Source of the DNA: Oscillospiraceae bacterium
Lineage (GTDB): Bacteria > Bacillota > Clostridia > Oscillospirales > Ruminococcaceae
DNA length: 64,000 nt
Reading direction: 5' to 3'
Assembly (NCBI GenBank): GCA_017472735.1
Contig: JAFUOD010000007.1
Span: 62,001-126,000, forward strand
Shown here: piece after piece, positions 44,615 through 54,858 of the stretch
Numbering within the stretch: position 1 is the stretch's first letter
How the letters are laid out: each line of letters opens with the position of its first letter
Made by a program: the position numbers and the translations under genes
Notes under the pieces: model-generated
What the model saw: only the letters and a program-made list of their open reading frames with translations
The model's database searches: none
Told to the model about the DNA's origin: nothing

Positions 44615-45652
44615 ATGAGAAAGATTAAACCTGTAAAGGTATCAAACATTACACTTGATGGAAAACATATTTATGTTCAGTCAATGCTTAATGTACCATC
44701 TAATGATATTGAGGGCAATGTCCGCCAGGCAATTCTGCTTGAAAACGCAGGCTGCGAGATTATTCGTGTGTCTGTTCCCGATGCTGCCTCGCTTGATTTG
44801 ATACCTGCAATTAAGTCGAATGTCAACATTCCTCTTGTCGCCGATATTCATTTCGATTATCGGCTTGCTTTGGGAGCTGCAGAAAGGGGAGTTGACAAAA
44901 TCAGAATCAACCCCGGCAATATAGGGGCAATTGATAAGGTAAAAGCTGTTGCCGATATATGCCGTCAAAAGTCTATTCCCATTCGTATCGGCGTTAATTC
45001 GGGCTCGCTCGAAAAAGAGGTTTTAGCTAAATACGGATCACCTACGCCCGAAGCGCTGTGCGAAAGCGCAATGGGTCATGTTAAGCTGTTAGAGAAGTTT
45101 GACTTTAACGACATTGTAATTTCGCTTAAATCTTCAAATGTTCAAAAAATGATTTCGGCGTACCGCCTTATCTCTCAGATGACCGACTATCCCTTGCACC
45201 TCGGCGTTACCGAAGCCGGCACTTACAACATGGGACTTATTAAATCGTCTATCGGCATTGGCTCACTGCTGTGCGACGGAATAGGTGAAACTATCCGTGT
45301 TTCTTTGACCGATGACCCTGTTAAAGAGGTTGCTGCGGGTCTTGATATTTTAAAGGCTATCGGCAAACGCGGGGGAGTTAAGATAGTCTCTTGCCCCACC
45401 TGCGGAAGAACAAAGATCGATTTGATCTCTTTGGCAAAAAAGGTCGAAGATGCTACAAAAACAATAAATAAAGATATAACCGTTGCGGTTATGGGCTGTG
45501 TTGTTAACGGCCCCGGCGAGGCAAAGGAAGCCGACATCGGCGTTGCAGGCGGCGACGGCTGTGTTGTTTTATTCAAGAAGAATGAACTTCTTGGCAAGTT
45601 TGCCGAGAGAGAAGCGCTAAGTGTGCTTTTAAACGAGATCAATAAACTATAA
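44615..45652 (+). CDS. ispG: (E)-4-hydroxy-3-methylbut-2-enyl-diphosphate synthase
   Basis: Penultimate MEP-pathway enzyme, a [4Fe-4S] protein that turns MEcPP into HMBPP, the substrate of the IspH fusion encoded elsewhere in this window. The 345-residue protein shows [17 protein letters not shown] near the N-terminus, [14 protein letters not shown] and the cluster cysteines in [13 protein letters not shown] and [29 protein letters not shown] precedes the ATG. polC follows 13 bp later. Length normal; identity firm. Confidence 0.96.
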   Translation: MRKIKPVKVSNITLDGKHIYVQSMLNVPSNDIEGNVRQAILLENAGCEIIRVSVPDAASLDLIPAIKSNVNIPLVADIHFDYRLALGAAERGVDKIRINPGNIGAIDKVKAVADICRQKSIPIRIGVNSGSLEKEVLAKYGSPTPEALCESAMGHVKLLEKFDFNDIVISLKSSNVQKMISAYRLISQMTDYPLHLGVTEAGTYNMGLIKSSIGIGSLLCDGIGETIRVSLTDDPVKEVAAGLDILKAIGKRGGVKIVSCPTCGRTKIDLISLAKKVEDATKTINKDITVAVMGCVVNGPGEAKEADIGVAGGDGCVVLFKKNELLGKFAEREALSVLLNEINKL

Positions 45653-45665
45653 GGCAGATGATAAA

Positions 45666-48600
45666 ATGAGCTATAAAACAGTGTCTGAATTCTTCAGCGC
45701 TTATGATAATATAATTCCTTGTGCGGTTGCCGACGGTGTAATTCTGCGTATGGGCTTTTCACAGGACAAAACCTCGATGGCTGTTGAAATAAAGTTTCCT
45801 AAAGTAGTTTCGTCCGAGGATTTAAAAGAGTTCGCATCCAATCTAAAGCCTGTTTTAGGCCTTAAGGATATTTACATAAAACCAAAATATTCACCCGACC
45901 TATTCTGCGAGGATGTAATGCCAAGTATTATCGGCGAGCTTAAGCGCAGGATCCCGGTTAACGGATTTTTGGATAATGCTGATTTTAAAATTTACGAAAA
46001 CGAGCTTATAATTACTCTTAAAAACGGCGGTGAGTCGCTTTTAAAGCGTGCGGGAATTGAAGATGCCTTACCCAAAATCATCAATTCTCAGTTTGGAAGA
46101 CAAGTATATATAAGGCTCGAAGGTACTCTGACAGTTAACCGTGAAGCTCATGACAAAGAGCAGCAGGAGATATTAAAATCTATCACACCCAAATCAGTGC
46201 CTGTTCAGCCTCAGCAGGCTGTTCCGGATCCCGAGGGTTATATTGTTGATTTCCCCGACCTTCCCATTCTTCCCGAAGCAACCGTTATAATGGGTAAAGT
46301 GATAAAAGGTGCTATAGAGTTTGCAAAGCTTGCCGATTTAAACGAAACCAGCGGTAAAGTAACTGTTTTCGGCGATATTTTCGATGTTACCTCTAAGCTT
46401 ACAAAAGATGAAAAGCGAATGATAATGACGGTATCCATTACCGATTATGCAGGTTCTATTACAATTAAAATAATCGAGCTTGCTAAAAAGGGCGAGGCTT
46501 TGTTAGAGGCCCTTAAGGTTGGCAAAAGTGTTATCGTTAGCGGAGATGTTGTATATGATACCTTTGATAACGAAATCAACATTAAACCTCGAGATATAAG
46601 CCTTGTAAAGAAGATTAAAAAGGTTGATGATGCTCCTGTTAAGCGTGTCGAGCTTCATTGTCACACTAACATGTCTGTTATGGATGGCATTACTCCCTCG
46701 AAAGACATTGTAAAATGCGCTTATAACTGGGGCATGAACGCTATTGCCATTACCGACCATGGTGTTTGCCAGGGCTTCCCCGATGCAATGTATGAGGTCG
46801 ATGATATCCGCAAATCGGGCGGCGACTTCAAGCTTATCTACGGTATCGAGGCTTATCAGGTCAACGATGAAACAAATATCGTTGTAGGAACAGACAACCG
46901 TTCGTTGCGTGATGAATTCATTGTTTTCGATATTGAAACGACAGGACTTAGTGCTGCTACCGAGCGTATTATTGAAATCGGTGCCGTTAAAGTCAGAAAT
47001 TTAGATGTTGTTGAAACCTTCAACATCTTTGTTGACCCGGAAAGACCTATACCTGCAAGAATTATTGAGCTTACGGGTATTACCGACAGTATGGTTTCGG
47101 GTGCCCCCAAAGAGCTTGAAGCTTTGGAAAAGTTCATGGCATTTTGCGGTGATAATCCTGTTCTGGTTGCACATAACGCTTCATTCGATACTTCGTTTAT
47201 CCACGCCGCCGTTAAAAGGCATTGCAAGCATTTTAACTTTACATATATCGACACAGTTCCTTATTCCCGAAATATGCTGCCCTCACTTGCAAAGCACACA
47301 CTTGATAACGTTGCCAAGGCGCTTAATTTAGGCAACTTTAACCACCACCGTGCAAGCGATGACGCGACCGTTAACGCAAACATCTTTATTGTTCTTTCGC
47401 GCCGCCTTTTAGACGAGCAGGAAAGCATTACAATAGGTCAGCTTAACACAATTTTGAACAATACCGACATTAACAAGCTCCCAAGCTTCCACCAAATCAT
47501 TCTTGCAAAAAACCTTGTGGGACTTAAAAATCTTTACAAGCTTGTTTCGTACTCGAACTTAAAATACTATCACCGCCACCCAAGAATCCCCAAATCCGAG
47601 CTTATTAAGCACCGTGAGGGATTGATTATCGGCAGCGCTTGCGAGGCAGGCGAGCTTTTCAGAGCTATTTTTCAGGGCAAGCCGTGGGAGGAGCTTTTGG
47701 AAATTGCTAAGTTCTATGACTATCTTGAAATTCAGCCGATTGAAAACAACGCTTTTATGCTTCGCGATGGCAGTGTTTCAAGTGAGGAAGAGCTTCGAAA
47801 TCTAAACCGTACCGTTGTCAAACTCGGCGAAGAGCTTGGCAAGCCTGTTGTCGCAACGGGTGACGTTCACTTCTTAAATAAAGAAGATTCCATTTTCAGA
47901 AGCGTCTTAACTTCTGTTGCTTATGACGATGCCGATTTGCAGGCACCTTTATACTTAAAAACAACCAACGAAATGCTTGAAGATTTTGCTTATTTAGGCG
48001 AAGAAAAGGCTTACGAGGTTGTTGTTACAAATTCAAATCTTATTGCCGACATGATAGACCCGGAGGTTCGTGCTTTTCCTAAAGGCACATTTACTCCTCA
48101 TATTGAAGGGGCAGATGAAGAACTGACCGAAATTTGCTGGCGCCGAGCTAAAGAGATCTACGGCGACCCGATTCCCGAAATCGTGAGCACACGCCTTGAA
48201 AGAGAGCTTACTTCGATCATCAAGCACGGCTTTGCGGTTTTATATGTTATTGCAAAGCGACTTGTCGCTAACTCAGTCGAGCACGGCTATCAGGTAGGCT
48301 CGCGTGGCTCGGTAGGTTCATCTTTCGTAGCTTCAATGTCCGGCATATCCGAGGTTAATCCGCTTGTGCCTCACTATGTCTGCCCCAAGTGCAAGCATTC
48401 CGAATTTTTCACCAAGGGCGAATACGGCTCGGGCTTCGACCTTCCGCCAAAGGCATGCCCAAAGTGCGGAACTGATATGAACCGCGACGGTCATGATATT
48501 CCGTTTGAAACCTTCCTTGGCTTTAACGGCGATAAATCTCCCGATATAGACCTTAACTTCTCGGGAGATTACCAGGCAAGCGCACACAAATATACCGAAG

Positions 48601-49970
48601 AACTTTTCGGCGCCGATAACGTGTTTAAGGCAGGCACTATCTCGGGTGTCGCAGATAAGACCGCTTACGGCTATGTTATGAAATATCTTGAAGAGCGTGG
48701 AAAGACCGTTCACCCTGCCGAGGTTTCACGCCTTGCAAAGGGCTGTATAGGTATAAAACGAACAACTGGTCAGCATCCGGGCGGCATGGTTGTTATACCA
48801 AGCGATATGGAAGTATACGACTTCACACCTGTTCAGCACCCTGCCGATAAGGTGGACTCGGATATCGTAACCACTCACTTCGATTTTAACTCGCTTCACG
48901 ATACTATCCTTAAGCTTGACGAACTCGGACACGATGTGCCGACCCTTTATAAATATTTAGAGGATATGACGGGTACAGACATCACAAAAACCCCAATGAG
49001 CGACCCTGCCGTATATTCGTTGTTCACCTCTACCGAAGCTTTAGGTGTCACACCCGAGGATATCGACAGTAAAACAGGTACACTCGGTATACCGGAAATG
49101 GGCACGCCTTTTGTTCGAGGAATGTTAATGGACGCACAGCCCAAAACCTTCTCAGATCTTTTGCAGATTTCCGGTCTTTCTCACGGAACCGACGTTTGGC
49201 TCGGCAATGCACAAGAGCTTATTAAGAACGGCACCTGCACCATCGACCAGGTTATCGGTACTCGTGACAGTATTATGACATATCTTATTTATCATGGTGT
49301 CGACCCCAGCTTATCATTTAAGATCATGGAAATTGTCCGTAAGGGTAAAGCACCAAAACAGCTTACCGATGAAATGAAGCAAACCATGCGTGAGCATGAT
49401 GTTCCCGAATGGTACATTGAAAGCTGTATGAAGATCAAATATATGTTCCCAAAAGCGCACGCGGCGGCTTATGTTACGGCCGCAATCCGCCTCGCGTGGT
49501 ATAAGGTTCACAAGCCGCTTGAGTTTTATGCAGCTCTGTTTACTGTTCGAGGCGACGACTTTGATGCGGAAGCCGCTTCGCGAGGAAAGCTCGCAACAAG
49601 ATATAAGCTTGATGAATATAAGCAAAAGGGTAACGACCGTTCGGACAAGGAAGACGGCGTTTACGAAATGCTTATGATAATTAACGAGATGCTCTCGCGC
49701 GGATATGAGTTTTTACCTATCGACATTCATAAATCGCATGCAACCGTTTATAAGATCGAGGATGGAAAATTGCGCTTGCCCTTTGTTTCAATGAGCGGCG
49801 TAGGAGAAAACGCTGCAAAGGCGCTTTATAAATGCGCTCAAAGCGGTGATTTCATCTCGGTAGAAGAATTTCAGAATTCGGCAGGCGTATCAAAAACTGT
49901 TATTGAACAGCTTCAAAACTTAGGCGCTTTCGGAGACATGCCGCTAACTTCACAAATGACTCTCTTTTAA
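45666..49970 (+). CDS. polC: DNA polymerase III alpha subunit, Gram-positive type (PolC)
   Basis: The main replicase of Firmicutes. The 1434-residue protein has an N-terminal region, an OB domain (about 220-310), a PHP domain split by the proofreading exonuclease ([10 protein letters not shown] near 330, then [13 protein letters not shown] with DEDD residues near 420), and the polymerase with [19 protein letters not shown]...CPKCG (zinc) and [13 protein letters not shown] (catalytic aspartates). The C-terminal end LTSQMTLF carries a beta-clamp-binding motif of the QxxLF type. Last gene of the run from pyrH. Identity firm. Confidence 0.97.
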   Translation: MSYKTVSEFFSAYDNIIPCAVADGVILRMGFSQDKTSMAVEIKFPKVVSSEDLKEFASNLKPVLGLKDIYIKPKYSPDLFCEDVMPSIIGELKRRIPVNGFLDNADFKIYENELIITLKNGGESLLKRAGIEDALPKIINSQFGRQVYIRLEGTLTVNREAHDKEQQEILKSITPKSVPVQPQQAVPDPEGYIVDFPDLPILPEATVIMGKVIKGAIEFAKLADLNETSGKVTVFGDIFDVTSKLTKDEKRMIMTVSITDYAGSITIKIIELAKKGEALLEALKVGKSVIVSGDVVYDTFDNEINIKPRDISLVKKIKKVDDAPVKRVELHCHTNMSVMDGITPSKDIVKCAYNWGMNAIAITDHGVCQGFPDAMYEVDDIRKSGGDFKLIYGIEAYQVNDETNIVVGTDNRSLRDEFIVFDIETTGLSAATERIIEIGAVKVRNLDVVETFNIFVDPERPIPARIIELTGITDSMVSGAPKELEALEKFMAFCGDNPVLVAHNASFDTSFIHAAVKRHCKHFNFTYIDTVPYSRNMLPSLAKHTLDNVAKALNLGNFNHHRASDDATVNANIFIVLSRRLLDEQESITIGQLNTILNNTDINKLPSFHQIILAKNLVGLKNLYKLVSYSNLKYYHRHPRIPKSELIKHREGLIIGSACEAGELFRAIFQGKPWEELLEIAKFYDYLEIQPIENNAFMLRDGSVSSEEELRNLNRTVVKLGEELGKPVVATGDVHFLNKEDSIFRSVLTSVAYDDADLQAPLYLKTTNEMLEDFAYLGEEKAYEVVVTNSNLIADMIDPEVRAFPKGTFTPHIEGADEELTEICWRRAKEIYGDPIPEIVSTRLERELTSIIKHGFAVLYVIAKRLVANSVEHGYQVGSRGSVGSSFVASMSGISEVNPLVPHYVCPKCKHSEFFTKGEYGSGFDLPPKACPKCGTDMNRDGHDIPFETFLGFNGDKSPDIDLNFSGDYQASAHKYTEELFGADNVFKAGTISGVADKTAYGYVMKYLEERGKTVHPAEVSRLAKGCIGIKRTTGQHPGGMVVIPSDMEVYDFTPVQHPADKVDSDIVTTHFDFNSLHDTILKLDELGHDVPTLYKYLEDMTGTDITKTPMSDPAVYSLFTSTEALGVTPEDIDSKTGTLGIPEMGTPFVRGMLMDAQPKTFSDLLQISGLSHGTDVWLGNAQELIKNGTCTIDQVIGTRDSIMTYLIYHGVDPSLSFKIMEIVRKGKAPKQLTDEMKQTMREHDVPEWYIESCMKIKYMFPKAHAAAYVTAAIRLAWYKVHKPLEFYAALFTVRGDDFDAEAASRGKLATRYKLDEYKQKGNDRSDKEDGVYEMLMIINEMLSRGYEFLPIDIHKSHATVYKIEDGKLRLPFVSMSGVGENAAKALYKCAQSGDFISVEEFQNSAGVSKTVIEQLQNLGAFGDMPLTSQMTLF

Positions 49971-50053
49971 CAAATAAATCAGTCACTAAACCTGTCAATG
50001 CTGAATAATATGTAGAGAAGTTTTAAACTTTAATACTTATTAGGAGGATTTAT

Positions 50054-50830
50054 ATGGCTGAATTCGGTACAAATCCCTATGGCTTTAAAGAAGCAGTCAC
50101 GGTCGAAGCTGAGCGCATTTTCGATAGCTGCTCTGACAGAGATTGTCTTGAGGATCTTGAAGTCGTGTTTGCCGATACTGCTTCTGCAGAACTGGTAAAC
50201 GAAGCAACATATGTAAAAGCAAGATGCGCTGAGATTACAAGCGTGTTCTTCCAGGTAGAGCCCATTCCTTTTAACTGCGGTTTCTTTGCTGTTGATCTTA
50301 CTTACACCTTTAACGTTACGGTCGAGGTAAGTGACGGTGTTACAGGACCTGCACAAGCAGTTACAGGCACCGCAACATTCACCAAAAAGGTTATTCTTTA
50401 CGGCTCTGACGGTGGCACCAAGTATTTCTCGTCCGACGATAACGGTGCTGTAAACGTTACCGGTTGTAACAATGCAAGCCTGCCGAAGGCATCTGTTTCT
50501 GTTGCCGACCCCATTGTTTTAGGCTTGAAGCTTTTAACATTCCCGTCGCACACCTGCTGTGCTGATCCCTCGTGCGAGCAGATGGTAACAGTGCCTCAGT
50601 ATAAGCGTCTTGCTATTACTCTCGGTCTTTTCTCAATCGTTTCACTTTCAAGAAGAGTTCCCGTAATGGTACCTGCTTTCGACTTCATCGTTCCCAAGGA
50701 TTGCTCTTGCTCTCAGTCCTCAACAACTGAAAGCCCCTGCGAACTGTTTGAAAAGATAACCTTCCCCACAAACGAATTCTTCCCCAAAAGCCTTGAGGAC
50801 GCAACAAGCAGCTGCACTTCATGCGGCTAA
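50054..50830 (+). CDS. Conserved clostridial cysteine-rich protein of unknown function
   Basis: I recognise the pattern as one found in many Clostridia but know of no assigned function. The 258-residue soluble protein has no signal peptide. It starts with AEFGTNPYGFKEAVTVEAERIFDSCSDRDCLEDL, then VEPIPFNCGFFAVDLTYTF, a beta-rich middle (FTKKVILYGSDGG) and a cysteine-rich second half (TCCADPSCEQ, CSCSQ, the C-terminal SCTSCG). The many cysteines and the neighbour ylmC suggest a spore-coat or structural role, but that is inference. TAGGAGGA precedes the ATG. Codons are of the highly expressed type. Confidence 0.6.
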   Translation: MAEFGTNPYGFKEAVTVEAERIFDSCSDRDCLEDLEVVFADTASAELVNEATYVKARCAEITSVFFQVEPIPFNCGFFAVDLTYTFNVTVEVSDGVTGPAQAVTGTATFTKKVILYGSDGGTKYFSSDDNGAVNVTGCNNASLPKASVSVADPIVLGLKLLTFPSHTCCADPSCEQMVTVPQYKRLAITLGLFSIVSLSRRVPVMVPAFDFIVPKDCSCSQSSTTESPCELFEKITFPTNEFFPKSLEDATSSCTSCG

Positions 50831-50855
50831 TGCACGATTATTAATAATTAAGCCG

Positions 50856-50879
50856 CCTCGGTCATATTATTGACCGAGG
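50856..50879 (+). promoter_or_regulatory. Hairpin that hides the ylmC ribosome-binding site
   Basis: CCTCGGTCA pairs perfectly with TGACCGAGG around TATTAT. The 3' arm includes most of the GAGGTGAG ribosome-binding site of the next gene (ATG 50887). No T-run follows, so it is not a classical terminator. Confidence 0.65.
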
Positions 50880-50886
50880 TGAGTTT

Positions 50887-51174
50887 ATGAATTACACATT
50901 GTCAGAGCTTAAAAGCAAAGAAGTTATTGACCTTAAATCGGGCGCAATGCTTGGAAGAGTGGACGATGTTGAAATAGGGGAGGATTCAAGCGTTCAGTCG
51001 ATGATAGTTTATGGCAGACCAAAGCTGTTCGGCTTTTTGGGCAGAGACCAGGACCTTGTAATTGATTATAAAGATATAAGCCTTATTGGCAGAGATGCTA
51101 TACTTATATCGAGTGATTTCTTGTATGACCGCACAATTGATACATATAATAAGGGCAAATTTTTGTCAAAATAA
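50887..51174 (+). CDS. YlmC/YmxH family PRC-barrel sporulation protein
   Basis: A 95-residue protein with a single PRC-barrel-like domain: LSELKSKEVIDLKSGAMLGRVDDVEI, then the GRPKLFGFLGRDQDLVI and ISLIGRDAILI strands. It matches the YlmC/YmxH family, which is found in spore-formers and whose molecular role is unclear. The start at 50887 uses a ribosome-binding site sequestered in a hairpin, so translation may be controlled. It is followed by the rpsB promoter region. Family call good. Confidence 0.85.
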   Translation: MNYTLSELKSKEVIDLKSGAMLGRVDDVEIGEDSSVQSMIVYGRPKLFGFLGRDQDLVIDYKDISLIGRDAILISSDFLYDRTIDTYNKGKFLSK

Positions 51175-51188
51175 TCACCCAAAAACAC

Positions 51189-51217
51189 TTGCAATAATTA
51201 TTAAATGGTGATATAAT
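51189..51217 (+). promoter_or_regulatory. Sigma-A promoter for rpsB-tsf
   Basis: TTGCAA, a 17-bp spacer and TATAAT with TGn before it; predicted start near 51224, leaving a leader of about 110 nt. Confidence 0.8.
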
Positions 51218-51234
51218 ATTACCGCAATTCGCAC

Positions 51235-51291
51235 GTTTGGGTTTTACCGTGGTTCCCGGTATACATCGGGTGAAGGTAAGATAACCCGAAC
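51235..51291 (+). ncRNA. Structured 5' leader of rpsB (candidate S2 autoregulatory element)
   Basis: GTTTGGGTT-TTACC (51235-51248) pairs with GGTAA-GAT-AACCCGAAC (51275-51291), a long stem with a 3-nt bulge, and encloses a CCCG...CGGG hairpin. It lies between the promoter and the rpsB start. By analogy with other ribosomal-protein leaders it may bind S2; this is inference. Confidence 0.55.
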
Positions 51292-51335
51292 GGAGGGTTA
51301 GTAAAAAAATAAAAACCAAATAGGAGGTTACTACA

Positions 51336-52067
51336 ATGGCTGTAGTATCAATGAAACAGCTTCTTGAAGCCGGTGTACATTTTGGTCACCAGACAAGAAG
51401 ATGGAACCCGAAGATGGCACCTTACATCTTCACAGAAAGAAACGGAATTTACATCATCGACCTTCAGAAGACCGTTAAGAAGCTTGACGAAGCTTATAAC
51501 TTCGTTAAGGAAGTTTCTGCTAACGGCGGCGAAGTACTTTTTGTAGGTACCAAGAAGCAGGCAGGCGATTCCGTTAAGGAAGAAGCTCTCAGAGCAAACG
51601 CACACTATGTAAACGCAAGATGGCTTGGCGGTATGATGACCAACTACAAGACCATCCAGAAGAGAATTGCTCGTTTAGAGCAGCTCCACAAGATGGCTGA
51701 AGACGGCACATTCGAACTCCTTCCCAAGAAGGAAGTTGCTCAGCTTTCTTTGGAAATTGAAAAGCTTGAAAAGTACCTCGGCGGTATCAAGAACATGACC
51801 AAGCTCCCCGCAGCTTTGTTCATTGTTGACCCCAAGAGAGAAAAGATTGCAGTTGCTGAAGCTAAGAAGCTCGGTATCCCTGTAGTTGCTATCGTTGACA
51901 CTAACTGTGACCCCGACGAAGTTGACTACGTAATCCCCGGTAACGATGACGCTATCAGAGCAGTTAAGCTCATTTCCGGCGCTATTGCTGACGCTATTAT
52001 CGAAGGCAGACAGGGTGAAACTGTTGCCAACGAAGAAACCGTTGAAGAAGCTCCTGCAGAAGAATAA
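51336..52067 (+). CDS. rpsB: 30S ribosomal protein S2
   Basis: Small-subunit ribosomal protein of 243 residues. Diagnostic segments are [30 protein letters not shown] and [20 protein letters not shown]. An acidic C-terminal tail ([11 protein letters not shown]) ends it. TAGGAGG precedes the ATG. It is cotranscribed with tsf 78 bp downstream. The usual Firmicutes order is rpsB-tsf-pyrH; here the pair lies after polC, apart from pyrH. Identity firm. Confidence 0.97.
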   Translation: MAVVSMKQLLEAGVHFGHQTRRWNPKMAPYIFTERNGIYIIDLQKTVKKLDEAYNFVKEVSANGGEVLFVGTKKQAGDSVKEEALRANAHYVNARWLGGMMTNYKTIQKRIARLEQLHKMAEDGTFELLPKKEVAQLSLEIEKLEKYLGGIKNMTKLPAALFIVDPKREKIAVAEAKKLGIPVVAIVDTNCDPDEVDYVIPGNDDAIRAVKLISGAIADAIIEGRQGETVANEETVEEAPAEE

Positions 52068-52079
52068 TTTGAAATTATC

Positions 52080-52103
52080 AGGGCAGGCACAAAAACCTGC
52101 CCT
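52080..52103 (+). other. Hairpin between rpsB and tsf
   Basis: AGGGCAGG pairs with CCTGCCCT around an A-rich 8-nt loop. No T-run follows, so it may be a processing or stability element that sets the ratio of S2 to EF-Ts. Confidence 0.5.
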
Positions 52104-52145
52104 AATCCGAAATAACACTTTAATTTTGAAAGGAATGTTCATATT

Positions 52146-53060
52146 ATGGCTAATATTACAGCTAAGGACGTATCCGCTCTCCGTGAGAGAACCGGCGTAG
52201 GTATGATGGACTGCAAAAAGGCACTCGTAGAAGCTAACGGCGACTTTGAAGCTGCTATCGTTTTGCTTCGTGAAAAGGGACTTGCTACCCAGGCTAAGAA
52301 GGCTGGCCGTGTTGCTGCTGAAGGTTTGGTAGTTGCAATGGTAGAAGGCAATGTAGGTTGTGTTGTTGAAGTTAACTCCGAGACTGACTTCGTTGCTAAC
52401 ACCGATCAGTTCAAGAATTTCGTTGATTTGGTTGCTAAGACCGTTCTTGCTTGCAACCCTGCAGATGTTGATGCACTTAAAGCTTGCAAGGCTGTTGGCT
52501 CTGAAAAGACTGTTGAAGAAGAACTTCAGGAAGTATTCTTGCAGATCAGAGAAAACATTCAGATCCGCAGATTCGTAAGACTCGAAGGAACATTGGTTTC
52601 TTATGTTCACGGTGGCGGCAGAATCGGCGTTTTGGTACAGCTCGATACCGACCTCGGCGAAAAGGCACTTGTTTGCGGTAAGGACGTAGCTCTTCAGATC
52701 GCTGCTATGAACCCTGCTTACCTCGACAGAACCAAGGTTCCTGCTGACGTTCTCGAAGGCGAAAAGAACATCATGATCGCTCAGATGAAGGAAGATCCTA
52801 AGATGGCTAACAAGCCTGAAGCAGTTTTGGCTAAGATCGTTGAAGGTAAGGTAGGCAAGTACTACTCTGAAAACTGCCTTGTTGATATGGAATTCGTTAA
52901 GGATAACCAGTTTACTGTTGGCAAGTATGTTGACCATTGTGCTAAGGAACTCGGCGGCTCTATTAAGGTTGCTGATTACGTTCGTTTCGAAAGAGGCGAA
53001 GGCATTGCTAAGAGAGAAGACAACTTTGCTGATGAAGTTGCTTCCATGATGAATAAGTAA
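52146..53060 (+). CDS. tsf: Elongation factor Ts
   Basis: Nucleotide exchange factor for EF-Tu. The 304-residue protein has the N-terminal UBA-like region with VSALRERTGVGMMDCKKAL, the core TDFVAN, and two EF-Ts domain repeats with HGGGRIGVLVQL and AAMNPAYL. Codon use shows strong high-expression bias. GAAAGGAATG precedes the ATG. A terminator follows. The 420-residue open frame on the opposite strand is an artefact of the codon bias. Identity firm. Confidence 0.97.
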   Translation: MANITAKDVSALRERTGVGMMDCKKALVEANGDFEAAIVLLREKGLATQAKKAGRVAAEGLVVAMVEGNVGCVVEVNSETDFVANTDQFKNFVDLVAKTVLACNPADVDALKACKAVGSEKTVEEELQEVFLQIRENIQIRRFVRLEGTLVSYVHGGGRIGVLVQLDTDLGEKALVCGKDVALQIAAMNPAYLDRTKVPADVLEGEKNIMIAQMKEDPKMANKPEAVLAKIVEGKVGKYYSENCLVDMEFVKDNQFTVGKYVDHCAKELGGSIKVADYVRFERGEGIAKREDNFADEVASMMNK

Positions 53061-53079
53061 TCCAACGCATAATAATTCA

Positions 53080-53115
53080 AGGGCATCTGATAAATTCGGG
53101 TGCCCTATATTTTTT
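53080..53115 (+). terminator. Intrinsic terminator after tsf
   Basis: AGGGCATC pairs with GGTGCCCT (one G-T) around an 11-nt loop, then ATATTTTTT. It is immediately followed by the ribosome-binding site of the NUDIX gene, which therefore depends on read-through or on an unseen promoter. Confidence 0.8.
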
Positions 53116-53128
53116 CGGAGGTGTAAAA

Positions 53129-53629
53129 ATGAACAGTGAGCTTTTTGAAAATGACCTGCGTTATAAGCATGACGGTAAATTCTTTACCTATCGTGTTGGT
53201 GCAATAATCGTCGAGGAGAATCATGTTCTGCTGGCAACCAACAATGTTTCGCCCTATTACTATTCTGTGGGCGGAGCTGTTAAATTCGGTGAAACTGCCG
53301 AGGAAGCCATAAAAAGAGAAGTATTTGAAGAAACTGGCGTTAACTATGAAATCGATAGGCTTGCTGTTATTCATGAGAATTTCTTTTTTGGTGATGGCTC
53401 GGCAGACGGTTACAAATGCCACGAAATCAGTCTTTATTTTCTTATGAAATCCCGCGGCTCAATGGAACTTGATTCACATAGCTTCTGCGCTGAGGGCGAA
53501 GAATTTATGTGCTGGCTGCCAATTGATAAGCTTGAAACCGTTACAGCATACCCAAGCTTTCTTACCGATTACCTTGAATGTATACCAAAAGAGATAATAC
53601 ACATCGTTACCGATGAAACAAATGAATAA
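53129..53629 (+). CDS. NUDIX hydrolase
   Basis: A 166-residue hydrolase of nucleoside diphosphate-linked compounds. The full NUDIX box is present near residue 50: GGAVKFGETAEEAIKREVFE followed by ETGV, with the REXXEE core that binds the metal. The substrate cannot be told. CGGAGGTG precedes the ATG, just behind the tsf terminator. No separate promoter is seen. Length and motif are normal. It stands alone, upstream of a small uncertain minus-strand frame. Confidence 0.88.
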   Translation: MNSELFENDLRYKHDGKFFTYRVGAIIVEENHVLLATNNVSPYYYSVGGAVKFGETAEEAIKREVFEETGVNYEIDRLAVIHENFFFGDGSADGYKCHEISLYFLMKSRGSMELDSHSFCAEGEEFMCWLPIDKLETVTAYPSFLTDYLECIPKEIIHIVTDETNE

Positions 53630-53637
53630 TTTCAGTT

Positions 53638-53811
53638 TTATATATCTTCCTTAATAACTTGCGAACTAAGTTTTTGCGTATAATCACAAGAAGTTTTTCT
53701 TGTCCGGTGCCTCATTTCAATATAACTTTTTATTTCGCTTGGCGATAAAAACGCCGAAATATCGCTGTGAGCCATGCTGTCAAGATAAATTAGCTTTTTA
53801 CTGTTGTTCAT
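53638..53811 (-). CDS. Small uncharacterised open reading frame
   Basis: A 57-residue frame that I do not recognise, ending SSQVIKEDI. The ATG at 53811 has GGAGGG a few bases upstream, and the frame has no long overlap with other genes. A longer frame from 53847 exists but lacks a ribosome-binding site. No domain or signal is visible. It fills the 300-bp gap between the NUDIX gene and rsmA. It could be a small regulator or chance. Confidence 0.3.
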   Translation of the reverse strand: MNNSKKLIYLDSMAHSDISAFLSPSEIKSYIEMRHRTRKTSCDYTQKLSSQVIKEDI

Positions 53812-53868
53812 AAGCCCTCCAAAATGTTTTGTATTTATCTTTGGCAAAACATCAGCATTTATACTTTG

Positions 53869-53897
53869 TTGACTAATGGACTAATGCTTGCTATAAT
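53869..53897 (+). promoter_or_regulatory. Sigma-A promoter for rsmA
   Basis: TTGACT, a 17-bp spacer and TATAAT, 30 bp before the rsmA start. Confidence 0.8.
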
Positions 53898-53927
53898 CTT
53901 GATATAATAATTTTTCTGGAGACGATT

Positions 53928-54794
53928 ATGGACAATCTTTCAAATATAGGTGTAATTAAAGAAATTCTATCAGATCACGGCTTTACTTTTTCAAAAAAGC
54001 TTGGGCAGAACTTTTTAATTAATCCTTCGGTTTGCCCTAAAATAGCCGAAATGGGAAATGCAAAAAAAGGATTCGGCGTGATCGAAATCGGGCCCGGCAT
54101 AGGTGTTTTAACAAACGAGCTTTGCAAGCGAGCCGATAAAGTTGTCGCCATAGAGATCGACGATCGACTTATCCCGATTTTAGAGAAGACGCTTGCCGAG
54201 CATAAAAATGTCAAAGTAATTCATGACGATGTTATGAACGTTAACCTTAAACAGCTTATTGAGGAAGAGTTTGAGGGCTTAGATGTTGCAGTCTGTGCAA
54301 ACTTGCCTTATTACATCACCTCGCCCATTATAATGATGCTTTTGGAATCTCGCTTGCCTATTAAGACTATCACCACAATGGTTCAAAAAGAGGCAGGACA
54401 GCGGCTTTGCGCGCCGGTTGGCACCCGTGATATGGGCGCTGTGACTGTTGCTGTCAATTACTTTTCAAAAGCAAAGATACTTTTTAACGTCTCGCGAGGC
54501 AGCTTTATGCCTGCTCCGAACGTTGATAGCTGTGTAATTCAGTTCGAGGTAAAAGATACGCCGCCCATGGTAAATGACGAGAAGTATTTCTTTAAGGTTG
54601 TAAGAGGTATGTTCTCTCAGCGCCGCAAAACTATTCTAAACTGCGTAAGCGGCTCTTTAGGTATAGCCAAAGATACGGTATTAAAAGCAATAGAGCAAAC
54701 AGGTCTAAAACCCTCGTCTCGTCCCGAAGAGCTTTCTATGGAAGAGCTCATTGCGTTTAGTGAAAATTTAAAAGCTTTTGTGAACTTGGAATAA
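53928..54794 (+). CDS. rsmA: 16S rRNA dimethyladenosine transferase (KsgA)
   Basis: Dimethylates two adjacent adenines in helix 45 of 16S rRNA. The 288-residue protein has KKLGQNFLINP near residue 22, the SAM motif VIEIGPGIGVLTNEL near 52, the NLPYYITSP motif near 125, and the VPRPNVDS-like PAPNVDSCV region. TTCTGGAGA precedes the ATG. Single gene with a strong promoter and terminator. Identity firm. Confidence 0.96.
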   Translation: MDNLSNIGVIKEILSDHGFTFSKKLGQNFLINPSVCPKIAEMGNAKKGFGVIEIGPGIGVLTNELCKRADKVVAIEIDDRLIPILEKTLAEHKNVKVIHDDVMNVNLKQLIEEEFEGLDVAVCANLPYYITSPIIMMLLESRLPIKTITTMVQKEAGQRLCAPVGTRDMGAVTVAVNYFSKAKILFNVSRGSFMPAPNVDSCVIQFEVKDTPPMVNDEKYFFKVVRGMFSQRRKTILNCVSGSLGIAKDTVLKAIEQTGLKPSSRPEELSMEELIAFSENLKAFVNLE

Positions 54795-54858
54795 AGAATC
54801 TATACGGTACAACCAATCTTACAGTTCTTAAAATATAAAGCCGATTTTAGAGCTAAAA

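Noticed and set aside
51675-52937. Long minus-strand open frame (420 codons) opposite rpsB-tsf
   Set aside because: It lies antisense to two highly expressed genes whose codon bias removes stops on that strand; it shows no family pattern and no ribosome-binding site.
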